A stretch of DNA of 64,000 nt, from contig NZ_BAAAYO010000010.1 in assembly GCF_039536325.1 (NCBI RefSeq), positions 372,001 to 436,000 of the forward strand, given 5' to 3'. The DNA comes from Paenibacillus_AB hodogayensis. GTDB lineage: Bacteria > Bacillota > Bacilli > Paenibacillales > NBRC-103111. A model generated the notes under the pieces. The model made no database searches and was not told where the DNA came from. It was given only the letters and a program-made list of their open reading frames with translations. This document shows positions 17,880 through 26,279 of the stretch, one piece after another (position 1 is the stretch's first letter; the number at the start of each line of letters is the position of its first letter). Position numbers and translations under genes: made by a program.

Positions 17880-18749
17880 TTACTCCTTGAGCGATCCCAG
17901 CAGCGCTCCCTTGACAAAATACTTTTGCAGGAAAGGGTATACGAGCAAAATCGGAACGGTCGCGAACAACACGACGCCGGCTTTCATCATCTCCGGGGTA
18001 GCGGGCATCAGGTTCCCTGCACCCGGCGGCTTCAATCTGCTGTCGTCCTCAAGAATTAGGCTGCGGAGAAGAATTTGCAGCGGATACAACTCTTTGTTGC
18101 GAATGTAGATCAGCGCGCTGAAATAAGAGTTCCATAGCCCTACCGCCTGAAAGAGCGCAAGCGTAGCATTGACCGCCATCGAGAGCGGCATCGCAATGCG
18201 GCCGTAAATTCCGAACTCGCTGCATCCGTCGATTTTTCCGGCATCGAACAGCTCGGACGACAGTCCTTGAAAAAAAGTTTTCATAATAATGACGCCGAAA
18301 GCGCTTATCGCTCCGGGCAGCATGAGCACCCACAACGTATTCTCCAGTCCCAACGAGCGGATGACCAAATAACCGGGAATTAACGGTGAAGTAAAAATAA
18401 AGGTGATGAGGACGAGTCGCATGATCAAGCTTCTGCCCGGAGCGTGAGGTCGGGATAACCCATACGCCATCGTCGACGTAAAAAAAAGATACAGGAACGT
18501 CCCCCCGACGGTGATGGCGATCGTGACGCCCATGGAACGCCATAATGTCTCCATGCCGAAGATCGTTCGATACACATCCAATTGAAAGCCTTTCGGCCAC
18601 AAATAAACGAGTTTCGCATTCGCATAGACGGGGGAGCTTAACGAGACGGCGGCCAGATGAATAAGCGGGACCACCATCGACAGAGCCGTTATCGTTAACA
18701 AGGCACCGTTCACCCAAGGAAATATGCGGTTGGAATGGCTTGTGTTCAA
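17880..18749 (-). CDS. Carbohydrate ABC transporter permease (LplC/YtcP type), 289 aa
   Basis: This is one of two membrane subunits of a sugar importer. Six hydrophobic segments are visible, and the cytoplasmic EAA loop (LFDAGKIDGCSEFGIYGRIA), which docks on the ATPase, is near residue 195. The start is TTG 18749, eight bases after AGGAGG; no ATG is better placed. It lies 12 bases after the partner permease. No ATPase gene is nearby, so a shared MsmX-type ATPase, such as the one at 55635-56747, would be needed. Confidence 0.92.
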   Translation of the reverse strand: MNTSHSNRIFPWVNGALLTITALSMVVPLIHLAAVSLSSPVYANAKLVYLWPKGFQLDVYRTIFGMETLWRSMGVTIAITVGGTFLYLFFTSTMAYGLSRPHAPGRSLIMRLVLITFIFTSPLIPGYLVIRSLGLENTLWVLMLPGAISAFGVIIMKTFFQGLSSELFDAGKIDGCSEFGIYGRIAMPLSMAVNATLALFQAVGLWNSYFSALIYIRNKELYPLQILLRSLILEDDSRLKPPGAGNLMPATPEMMKAGVVLFATVPILLVYPFLQKYFVKGALLGSLKE

Positions 18750-18761
18750 GTTCCCTTCCTC

Positions 18762-19661
18762 CTAGTAAATGCTTTCGCCGGTCGTTTTTTTGCTTAACGC
18801 GTTCAGACTGGTAACGAGCAGCAGACCGACAAGCGACTGAAATAGGCCGATCGCCGTCGTGTAACTGAATTGCGCCTTGAGCAGCCCGACCCTGTAAACG
18901 TAAGTGTCCACGACCTCGCCGACATCCCTCACGAGCGGATTGAGGAAAATGAGCAGTTGTTCCGCATTTCCATCCAGCACGGTTCCGATCCGCAACAGCA
19001 GCAGGACGACGATCGTCGGCAGCAGCGACGGCAGCGTCACGTAACGCATTTGCTTCCACCTGCCCGCTCCGTCGACGACGGCCGCTTCGTACAAATTCGG
19101 GTTGATGCCGGCAAGGGCGGCCAAGTAAATAATCGTTCCCCAGCCAACCTCCTTCCAAATCCCGATCGCCACAATGATCCCGCGGAAATATCCATCTTGC
19201 GTCAAAAAATCGATTGGCTTTCCGCCGAACCATACAAGTATGGAATTGACGACTCCATCCAGAGAAAGCAAATTGATGAAAATGCCTCCGACGATGACCC
19301 AGGACAGGAAATGCGGCAAGTAAAGCAGCGTCTGAATCGGCCGCTTGAACCACATCCGCCTCACCTCATTCAGCAGCAGGGCCAGAACGAGCGGTGCCGG
19401 GAAGCCGAATACGATTGACAGCAAGCTGAAGGCGAGCGTATTGCGAATAACGGTATAAAATTCCTTGTACGTAAAAATGGTCATAAAATGTTTGAGTCCG
19501 ACCCAGTCGCTATGCCAAATGCCCTTGAACATGTTATAGTCCTGAAAAGCGATCACGTTGCCTGCCAACGGCGCATAACGAAAAACAAGAAAATGCAGCA
19601 TTCCCGGCAGCATCAGGATCAGCAGAGCCCAACGGTCGTTTCGCATCGTTCTGTTCAGCAC
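18762..19661 (-). CDS. Carbohydrate ABC transporter permease (LplB type), 299 aa
   Basis: This is the partner membrane subunit, with N-terminal LILMLPGMLHFLVFRYAPLA typical of LplB proteins and the EAA loop LYEAAVVDGAGRWKQMRYVT. The start is GTG 19661, eight bases after GAGGAG. It sits between the binding lipoprotein (104-base gap) and the second permease. The long gap after the binding-protein gene could allow differential expression of the abundant binding protein, as in many such operons. Confidence 0.92.
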   Translation of the reverse strand: MLNRTMRNDRWALLILMLPGMLHFLVFRYAPLAGNVIAFQDYNMFKGIWHSDWVGLKHFMTIFTYKEFYTVIRNTLAFSLLSIVFGFPAPLVLALLLNEVRRMWFKRPIQTLLYLPHFLSWVIVGGIFINLLSLDGVVNSILVWFGGKPIDFLTQDGYFRGIIVAIGIWKEVGWGTIIYLAALAGINPNLYEAAVVDGAGRWKQMRYVTLPSLLPTIVVLLLLRIGTVLDGNAEQLLIFLNPLVRDVGEVVDTYVYRVGLLKAQFSYTTAIGLFQSLVGLLLVTSLNALSKKTTGESIY

Positions 19662-19765
19662 GACGTTCTCTCCTCGTATAATCGTAAGTGTAATAGACGT
19701 GCGGCCGGTGCCTGCCGATGGTCCGTCCTGACTGTCCCGCCGTACAGGTCCGTCCCGGTCTGTGA

Positions 19766-21376
19766 TTATTTCTTGGCTTTGCTGTTGTACCAGGCCGTCG
19801 CTTCCTTAATCGCTTCATCCCCGCCCCGCCGTTTCCATTCGCTGACGAATTTGTCGAACGCCGGCTCAAGCTCCTCCTTGCCTGTCACCACTTTGGCGAA
19901 CATATCGAGGAAAAGTCCCCCGATCGTCCAGCCGTTCCCGGGCACCAGCTCGGGATGCGTCTCGAAGGCTTTCAGCTTCGGCATGTCTGTATTGTCGATT
20001 TGAATAACGGCATTCTTCGCTATCTCGATGCCTTGCGTGATCGCTTCGCCATTTTGGGTAAATTTCAGCACATCCGGAACCATGCGGCCGTCTCCGCGCG
20101 GGTTGACGACGATCTGGTAGAAAATGGACGCCCCTTTCTCCGCGTTACTGGGGGCTGCCGGATCCCATTTGACGGTTCCGTTGTCAACCGAATAATTTTT
20201 CCCTTCTATGCCATAAGCAAAAAATTTGTCCGCTTCATCCGACCAGGCCCAGTCCAAAAATTTGATGGCATCTTCCGCATGTTTGGACGAGGATGGAATA
20301 ACCCAGACGTAGTAGATGCCGTTAAACGGCAAAGATAAGGCGCCTTTTCCTTTCGGTCCGACGGGGGGAGCGATCATGCTCACTTCCGCGCCGGGCTGGT
20401 TGACGAATCTATCGAGCGACCATGTGGAATTCAATTGGATAACATCGTTTTCCCACAATCCCGCTTTGCCTTGCCAAATGCCCGCCCCCCAGTCGACTCC
20501 CTTGGTTGTGAACATATTCGGGTTCACGTAACCTTTATCGTACAGCATTTTCCAAAATTTGATGGCATCCTTCATTTCCGGCCGGATCATGTCGGGGACC
20601 ATTTGGCCGTTTTGCACATGCCACGCATGAGGCGATACGCCAAATTCCGTGAAGAACAAATCGGCATACAGCATATTTTCCTGTACATAAATACCGTACT
20701 CGTCGTTCGGATTGCCGTTGCCGTTCATATCGTTCTGTTTCACGGCTTCAAAGAAAGCAACATATTCGTCCAGCGTCTTCGGCTGCGGCATCTTCAATTT
20801 GTCCAGCCAATCTTGACGGATATAAATCACTTTGGATGCCGATAAGGCGCTAAACGCGGGGATGCCGAATATTTTGCCGTTTTTGCTGACCTGCGGACTA
20901 TCCCATGCTTCTTTCGGGATTTTCTTTTTCAGGTTCGGGCCGTATTTATCAAGTAACGGGCCAAGATCCTGAAATACGCCCTGTTCCAGGGCTCCGGGAT
21001 GCGTGGAAGCCTCGATCCCGCCCGTACGGATCAAATCCGGCAAATTGTTGGAGGCAAACCGAACCGTCAATTGCTGGTTGAAATCTTCGCCTTGCCCTAA
21101 AAATTCAAACTTCAAGTCGTAGCCGGAGCGATTCCCCAACTCCTTGATATAAGGATCGTCGGCGACCTTCACATCCTTCGCATATTCCGCACCGGCATGC
21201 GTGGTCAAAATTTGCAGCTTGACTGGCTCTTTCGGCTTGACGCTGTTTGCCTTCGGCGAGTCGGTCGTCCCCGCGGCCGAGCTCCCCGTGTCTTTGCTGC
21301 ATGCCGATAATACGGGAAGCATGGCAATCGTAAGCAGCGTCAACCCCATGGTGAGCTTTGTGCCTATCTGTCTCAT
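19766..21376 (-). CDS. ABC transporter solute-binding lipoprotein (LipO type), 536 aa
   Basis: This is an extracellular binding protein for oligosaccharide uptake. The lipobox LSAC is near residue 25, followed by an S/T/G-rich linker. The 536-residue size and patterns such as GIPAFSALSASKVIYIRQDW and NDMNGNGNPNDEYG are typical of the LipO/YtcQ group that works with LplB/LplC permeases. ATG 21376 follows AAAGGAGGAG, one of the strongest ribosome binding sites in the window. It is the first gene of a four-gene set with two permeases and a modular secreted hydrolase, behind a membrane AraC regulator. Confidence 0.92.
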   Translation of the reverse strand: MRQIGTKLTMGLTLLTIAMLPVLSACSKDTGSSAAGTTDSPKANSVKPKEPVKLQILTTHAGAEYAKDVKVADDPYIKELGNRSGYDLKFEFLGQGEDFNQQLTVRFASNNLPDLIRTGGIEASTHPGALEQGVFQDLGPLLDKYGPNLKKKIPKEAWDSPQVSKNGKIFGIPAFSALSASKVIYIRQDWLDKLKMPQPKTLDEYVAFFEAVKQNDMNGNGNPNDEYGIYVQENMLYADLFFTEFGVSPHAWHVQNGQMVPDMIRPEMKDAIKFWKMLYDKGYVNPNMFTTKGVDWGAGIWQGKAGLWENDVIQLNSTWSLDRFVNQPGAEVSMIAPPVGPKGKGALSLPFNGIYYVWVIPSSSKHAEDAIKFLDWAWSDEADKFFAYGIEGKNYSVDNGTVKWDPAAPSNAEKGASIFYQIVVNPRGDGRMVPDVLKFTQNGEAITQGIEIAKNAVIQIDNTDMPKLKAFETHPELVPGNGWTIGGLFLDMFAKVVTGKEELEPAFDKFVSEWKRRGGDEAIKEATAWYNSKAKK

Positions 21377-21607
21377 GCGTCTCCTCCTTTTTGATCGTTA
21401 TTTGTCGCCAAGCGCTTCGCCGGCATGGACATCGTATTCCGCCATGGTTGTGAAGCGCAATATTCGCCTATTTCCTGCCGGAAACAAATGAGCAGATTTC
21501 GCAAAATATGAACAAGTTACCGCTGGCGGGTGCTTCCCGCGTCATGTGAAGCCCTTCAAACGATGCTCCTCGTTCCCCTTCCAGTGTCCGAGATCGCTGC
21601 TTCCCGG

Positions 21608-23917
21608 CTATCCGTCCGCCTGCTCCCCGGCCTCTGCCCGCTTCCGGTACTCCCCTGGCGGCATGCCGGTATATTGCTTGAACGCCCGGTTGAAGTTTTG
21701 TATGGTCGAATAATGGAGCCGCTCGGCGATTTCCTTGACCGGCACGCCGGTGCGGGTGAGCCATTCCTGCGCCTTCGTCATGCGCTCCCGGATCAAATAG
21801 TCGGAGAAAGGCTCGCCCGTCTTTTCCTTGAACAATCGGCTCAAATGCGGCACCGAAATGGCGTATTGGCGGGCGATTTGCTGCAAATCGGCATCCCACT
21901 CGCTATGTATGCTTTGCAGGACGTGCTGGACGACTCGTTCTTGCTTCGATACGCGCACCGTCTCCAATTGCGCGACGACGACGGGGAACACCGTATCCGA
22001 TAGCCACTCCTGCACCGCTGCCAAAGAATTCAGACTGTGCAGCTTCTTATGAATATCTTCGCGGAACGCCCCTCGCAGCTCGCATGCGAACTCGTGCATG
22101 TACGCATCCAGCTCGACGAGCAAGTAATCGAAAATACCGAACATCGTTTCCGGATTGTTGACGGATTGGCCGATCCGTTCAGCGAGCCGCGACAACAGAG
22201 CCTTCGCCTCGTCCGTGCTGCCGCCTATCAGATTGGATAGGATGCTCTTCTGCAATTGGACGATATCGCGGCTCGACTGCTTGATCGCCGGCTCGACCTC
22301 TTGCTCGGTGATCGTGACGTCGGGCCCCATGAGCATCCGGTAAGCGGACAGCTCCAGCGCTTCCCGGTAGCCATGCCTGATCCCCGAATACCCTTCGTAC
22401 GCGCGGCTGATCGCCACGCTTACGGTGAACTTGAAATACTTCGCGACGCTTCCCCGTATGTCCGCCGCGATGTCATGCAGCTTTGCTTCCGTAGCGCCGT
22501 CCGCGTCTTCTGTGCCGGATTCGCTGACGATGACCGCCACTTGTCCCGGCTGCGGAGTCAGTACAATGCAGGAGAAAGCGGTTTCACATATTTCCTCCGC
22601 CATTTTCCGCAGCGCATAATGAATCAAGGAATGGTCTTTGTCCCGGTAATGTTCCGCCACAACGGCATAATCGTCCGCCGCGACGAGGCAGACCCGAAAT
22701 GTTGAGCCGTGCAGCGGCAAGCCGAACTGGTCCCGTTTCCGGCGTATTTCCGCATCGGTCATGTCGCCCCACAATAGGTGATGGGACATGTTCTCTTGAA
22801 GAGACGGCATATGCTCGTTGATTTGATCCCGCAGCAGGCGGTTGTCGCGGATCGTATCGTGCAACAGCATCTCCAGCGTCTTCAGCCCGTCGCCGCTATC
22901 CGTCGAGCCGACGTATTCCGCCGGCATCTTCCGCAACATGCGTTCGATTGGAACATACATCCGGTTCGAACCGGTAAACGCGATGAAAATCCAGAAAACG
23001 ACCAGCGCCCCGATAATTTCCCACGTGATCCGGATGATGGCGTCGGACTTCTTCGTCAATTCGCGCGTCGGCGTCATTGCTATGATCGTCCAGTCGTATA
23101 CGGGCAATCGCTGCGCCGCCAGCTTGTAGGCTATGCCGTTCATTCGGATCGAACCGGTATATCCTTGCGGGTTTTGCCAAAATTGATACAGCTCCGTCAT
23201 CGAAGTCAGCTTCGAGCCGATATCGTCGTGGTTGCTGCTGATCATCATTTTGCCTTCTTTGTCCACGACCGCTATTGTGCTGCGGTAATTGTCCGGCGAA
23301 CCGCTGTCGTCCAGTACCTTGGACAATTCGTCGATGGAGACGTTCAACGCGACGACCCCTTCCGTATAGTAGGAATAGAGCGGAACAGGCCTTAACAGCA
23401 TCAGTTCTTTATTACCATACGTATACGGCGTCACGACGAACGGGAAGTTGCGGTTCGTACGCGTATGCTGGAATATCGTGTCGTAGACGGAACGAGTATA
23501 GGCAATCGATTGATGGACGGAAGAATAGACGTAATCGAATTTTTTGTAAATCAGGGATACATCGTAGCGGATGGGCGAATAATTCACCTGCTTGCGCAGC
23601 GTTTCGATCATCTCCATCGATTGGCTGACATCGTTTTTGTCCGGCGGCCCCGATTCGACCGATCGTTCCACTGCTGCATTCGTGGCGATCGTAACGGAAT
23701 GTATGTTCAAATTTTCCATCAGGTGATTCAGGCGATATTCGACTTGCTTCAACAACGCTTGATGATTGATGTTGACTTCCTCCTGGATAATGCGCGCCGC
23801 GATGGAGGAGGCAAGCAGTCCGACCAGGAGTACGGGAATCGTGCTGATCAGGATCGAATAGAAGATCAATTTTCTTTTGAACGTTATTGCTCGAAACAAC
23901 CGTTTTTTGCGTTCCAT
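21608..23917 (-). CDS. Membrane-bound AraC-type regulator, 769 aa
   Basis: This is a single-chain sensor-regulator common in Paenibacillaceae. The first membrane helix is at about residues 17-40 (LIFYSILISTIPVLLVGLLA), followed by an extracellular Cache-like sensor. A second helix is near residue 310 (IIGALVVFWIFIAF), followed by a cytoplasmic linker, and the C-terminal 100 residues hold two AraC helix-turn-helix motifs (LQQIARQYAISVPHLSRLFK, and KEIAERLHYSTIQNFNRAFK). It lies 231 bases upstream of, and on the same strand as, the Lpl-type transporter genes, so it most likely senses the extracellular substrate and activates them. DNA binding from the membrane is an inference from the domain order. 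Confidence 0.9.
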   Translation of the reverse strand: MERKKRLFRAITFKRKLIFYSILISTIPVLLVGLLASSIAARIIQEEVNINHQALLKQVEYRLNHLMENLNIHSVTIATNAAVERSVESGPPDKNDVSQSMEMIETLRKQVNYSPIRYDVSLIYKKFDYVYSSVHQSIAYTRSVYDTIFQHTRTNRNFPFVVTPYTYGNKELMLLRPVPLYSYYTEGVVALNVSIDELSKVLDDSGSPDNYRSTIAVVDKEGKMMISSNHDDIGSKLTSMTELYQFWQNPQGYTGSIRMNGIAYKLAAQRLPVYDWTIIAMTPTRELTKKSDAIIRITWEIIGALVVFWIFIAFTGSNRMYVPIERMLRKMPAEYVGSTDSGDGLKTLEMLLHDTIRDNRLLRDQINEHMPSLQENMSHHLLWGDMTDAEIRRKRDQFGLPLHGSTFRVCLVAADDYAVVAEHYRDKDHSLIHYALRKMAEEICETAFSCIVLTPQPGQVAVIVSESGTEDADGATEAKLHDIAADIRGSVAKYFKFTVSVAISRAYEGYSGIRHGYREALELSAYRMLMGPDVTITEQEVEPAIKQSSRDIVQLQKSILSNLIGGSTDEAKALLSRLAERIGQSVNNPETMFGIFDYLLVELDAYMHEFACELRGAFREDIHKKLHSLNSLAAVQEWLSDTVFPVVVAQLETVRVSKQERVVQHVLQSIHSEWDADLQQIARQYAISVPHLSRLFKEKTGEPFSDYLIRERMTKAQEWLTRTGVPVKEIAERLHYSTIQNFNRAFKQYTGMPPGEYRKRAEAGEQADG

Positions 23918-24403
23918 CCCTTATCCCCCAAGCCCGTTGGCATGATTGCTGTTTATTTGCAAATTCGATGCCGGAACCCGGCTTCCTTTTTTCGGAAAAT
24001 GACAAAAACAGTTATCATCCGATAACTGTCATGTGCCGGAGCGGGGACAATCGGGGCGAACTCCGCAACCGCATGATGAACCACTATAAGTCGAAGCGGC
24101 ACGAAAGCGCAATAATCACGTATTCGGACGCAGGCAACAAATGAACCGTTCAGGCAAGAAAAGAACATTACGAAGCGTACGCCAGTTAAAGGCAGGCCGC
24201 GTCCGGTCGAATCGTTGCTTCTTGCCCGTCGAAGCGGTGCCAGCAACCTTCTTGCCCCCCTTCTATTCGGTAAACGGGATTCGCCTATTCCTCGCGGGGA
24301 CAGTAGCAGGCTCCGGCAGACCGGGCGACGCAAATAACCCGAAACCGTTGAGACCGCAAAGGTCACAACGCATTTCGGGCTTTGTACGCCAGACGCCATC
24401 GTT
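23918..24403. other. 486-base region without a recognisable gene
   Basis: It contains a minus-strand terminator-like hairpin at 24008-24029. On the minus strand it also contains two copies of GGGCAAGAAG about 30 bases apart (within 24190-24260) with a small GTTGC/GCAAC inverted repeat. The open frames here look unlike protein. It could be a long 3' untranslated region of the Hsp20 gene or hold a small RNA. Confidence 0.4.
24004..24030 (-). terminator. Terminator-like hairpin far downstream of hsp20
   Basis: On the minus strand ACAGTTATC and GATAACTGT form a perfect nine-base stem with a four-base loop, followed by TTTTTGTC. It is about 375 bases after the hsp20 stop, so it would end a long 3' extension or an unrecognised transcript. 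Confidence 0.65.
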
Positions 24404-24841
24404 TTAGTGAAATTCGATATCGATCTGCTTCTTGGGCGGCGGCTGCAGCTTGCGCATGCGGATTTCCAGCACGCCGTTGCGGTAGGTCGCCTTCACGCCC
24501 TCCTCGTCGACAGGCGACGGCAGTCCAACCGAGCGCTGAAAGCGGCCGAAGAAACGCTCGCGCTGATGCATATGCTCTTCCTTCACATCGTTGGCTCGGT
24601 TGATCGAGCCGGAGAGCGTCAGCGTAGTGCCTTGCACGTCGATCTGCAAGTCTTCCTTTTTCTCCAGGCCCGGCAAATCGCACGTGGCGACAACCTCGCT
24701 GTCCGTCTCGTGCACGTCGATCCGATGCGACCCAAACTGCTGCTCCCCGCGGAAGAAAGCGGGAAAATCGTTGAACATGCGGTCAAAATCTCGCTTCCAG
24801 CCGTCCATATTGCGGAACGGTTCGAACGGAATCAAAGCCAT
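24404..24841 (-). CDS. Hsp20/alpha-crystallin small heat-shock protein, 145 aa
   Basis: This is an ATP-independent holdase that keeps unfolding proteins soluble. The alpha-crystallin domain spans about residues 40-135, with ATCDLPGLEKKEDLQIDV, the L-T-L-S-G-S strand, and GVKATYRNGVLEIRMRK containing the conserved N-G-V-L-E-I segment. The ribosome binding site AAGGAGG lies seven bases before ATG 24841. No CIRCE or HrcA-type repeat is visible in the 76-base upstream gap, so heat control is not shown by the sequence. It is followed by an unusually long untranslated stretch. Confidence 0.93.
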   Translation of the reverse strand: MALIPFEPFRNMDGWKRDFDRMFNDFPAFFRGEQQFGSHRIDVHETDSEVVATCDLPGLEKKEDLQIDVQGTTLTLSGSINRANDVKEEHMHQRERFFGRFQRSVGLPSPVDEEGVKATYRNGVLEIRMRKLQPPPKKQIDIEFH

Positions 24842-24917
24842 AGAGGCAACCTCCTTGCGGAAATGGTCATTCTAGGCTAGTTTTCCATTCCCGCCGCAGC
24901 CTATACGCCCTTCCGTC

Positions 24918-26126
24918 TTAGCTTCCACAGCATTTTTTGAACTTTTTGCCGCTGCCGCACGGACAAGGATCGTTCCGTCCGACTTTTTTGCGCGTTGTAA
25001 AGTCAATGACGGTACCGCCTTTTGCCGGAACCGGGCGGGCAGGCGCATTGCGGGAAGGCGACAGCTCGGACGGGGCGTAGCCCTTAAGTATCCATTGCCG
25101 GGTCGCATTGTACAAAATGACGAGATGCTCCATCAGCTGCTGAACAAGCGCCAAATCGTGAATCTCGAAGCGGCTTTGCAGCAGCTGCATCAAGGAACCG
25201 AGAGCGCCGCCGTTGCGGATGCTGTATACGATATCTTCTACCTGGGAGTCCGCTTCCTCTGCGGAAATGTTGTAATGGCTCAACAGCAAGCCGACAAGAG
25301 CCGCATGGTTCGCAGACCGATCCAAAAAGCCGGGCGCTCCCGCGCGCAGCAGTTGCTCCTTGGTGAACGGATAAAGGGACACGGTCGGGCGCTGCTCCAG
25401 CTCCTTCCGGATCAATTCCGTATTCCATGCGCGGCCGTGCATGATCGTTTCGCCGTCGATGCGCATCAACCGGTAATACTCGGACGCTTGTTCGAGGACA
25501 AGCATCGTCTTCCACGTTTCCGACTCCGTTTCGACCAGAGGCTTCAGTCGATCCAACAGCTCGGTGACGCTCATCATTCCGTAATAGTGGAGCATGCCTT
25601 GCGCAAGGGTGATCGTTTCCGTATTCTGGCGTGCCGTCTCGCTCAACTGCTTGGTGTCGTATCCCCGGAATAGCTTGACGATTTCTTGCGGCATAATCAG
25701 CGTCTTTTCCCCTGCATATGTACCGGCAAAAAGCATGCCCCGCTCCTGGAAATAATCCAATTGGTGCGCTTCCAAGGAGACGAATGCTTGACCGCCGTTA
25801 TCGGCAACCTTCTTCATAACCGCATACTGCGTCTCGTCCATCAGCAGCCATAGCGAATCGAGCGCCGCGGCGGCATTTTTCTCCAAAACGGCAATCAGTT
25901 CCTGCTTTTTCAGCGTGCTGGCCCCGCGTATATTCCAATTCGACCGGATGGCCGAAAGATCTGACTTCGTCAGTCTGGATAATCCGTCTTCGAGAGAAAG
26001 CGGCGCGTCGATCGGCGACCAGCGCTTCTCCTCTTCGCGGGCTTCCGTCTTTTTCGCTTCGCTTTTGAGCTGCTGCAACGCATCTACCAATGCTTGCTGG
26101 TTCGAACCGTTACTTTTTTTGTTCAT
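24918..26126 (-). CDS. SEC-C motif protein, 402 aa
   Basis: The C-terminus carries a textbook SEC-C zinc motif (GRNDPCPCGSGKKFKKCC, last 20 residues), the small zinc knuckle also found at the end of SecA. The N-terminal part has a Lys/Glu-rich coiled start and a SAP- or Rho-N-like segment (LTKSDLSAIRSNWNIRG, about 52-68), and the middle is helical without a recognised domain. Proteins of this architecture occur in Bacillus relatives without an assigned function. A protein-binding or chaperone-adaptor role is only an inference from the motif. Confidence 0.8.
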   Translation of the reverse strand: MNKKSNGSNQQALVDALQQLKSEAKKTEAREEEKRWSPIDAPLSLEDGLSRLTKSDLSAIRSNWNIRGASTLKKQELIAVLEKNAAAALDSLWLLMDETQYAVMKKVADNGGQAFVSLEAHQLDYFQERGMLFAGTYAGEKTLIMPQEIVKLFRGYDTKQLSETARQNTETITLAQGMLHYYGMMSVTELLDRLKPLVETESETWKTMLVLEQASEYYRLMRIDGETIMHGRAWNTELIRKELEQRPTVSLYPFTKEQLLRAGAPGFLDRSANHAALVGLLLSHYNISAEEADSQVEDIVYSIRNGGALGSLMQLLQSRFEIHDLALVQQLMEHLVILYNATRQWILKGYAPSELSPSRNAPARPVPAKGGTVIDFTTRKKVGRNDPCPCGSGKKFKKCCGS

Positions 26127-26279
26127 GTCCTCATCCTTCCCTTAAACCGGGCTGCACAAGCCCCTATGCATTATAGCACAAATCGCCGATTGGGGAAGCC
26201 GCCCCTTCGCTCCGTCAATCGGGCAGCCGCCGTGAAGACCGAACATGTCGCGCTGCAGAAAAAAAGAAGCTGCGCCCCG

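Noticed and set aside
18049..19353. 434-residue open frame overlapping both Lpl-type permeases
   Set aside because: It is on the same strand in another frame, lacks membrane helices, and is Arg/Gly/His-rich in the manner of a shadow frame; the permease frames have clear family motifs.
24300..24360. GACGCAAA-containing sequence recalling a c-di-GMP-I riboswitch
   Set aside because: The required upstream CAAACC tetraloop-receptor part and the paired helices are absent, and no downstream + strand gene follows.
23953..24399. 148-residue minus-strand open frame after hsp20
   Set aside because: It has no good start signal and its composition is unlike protein; the terminator hairpin lies inside it.
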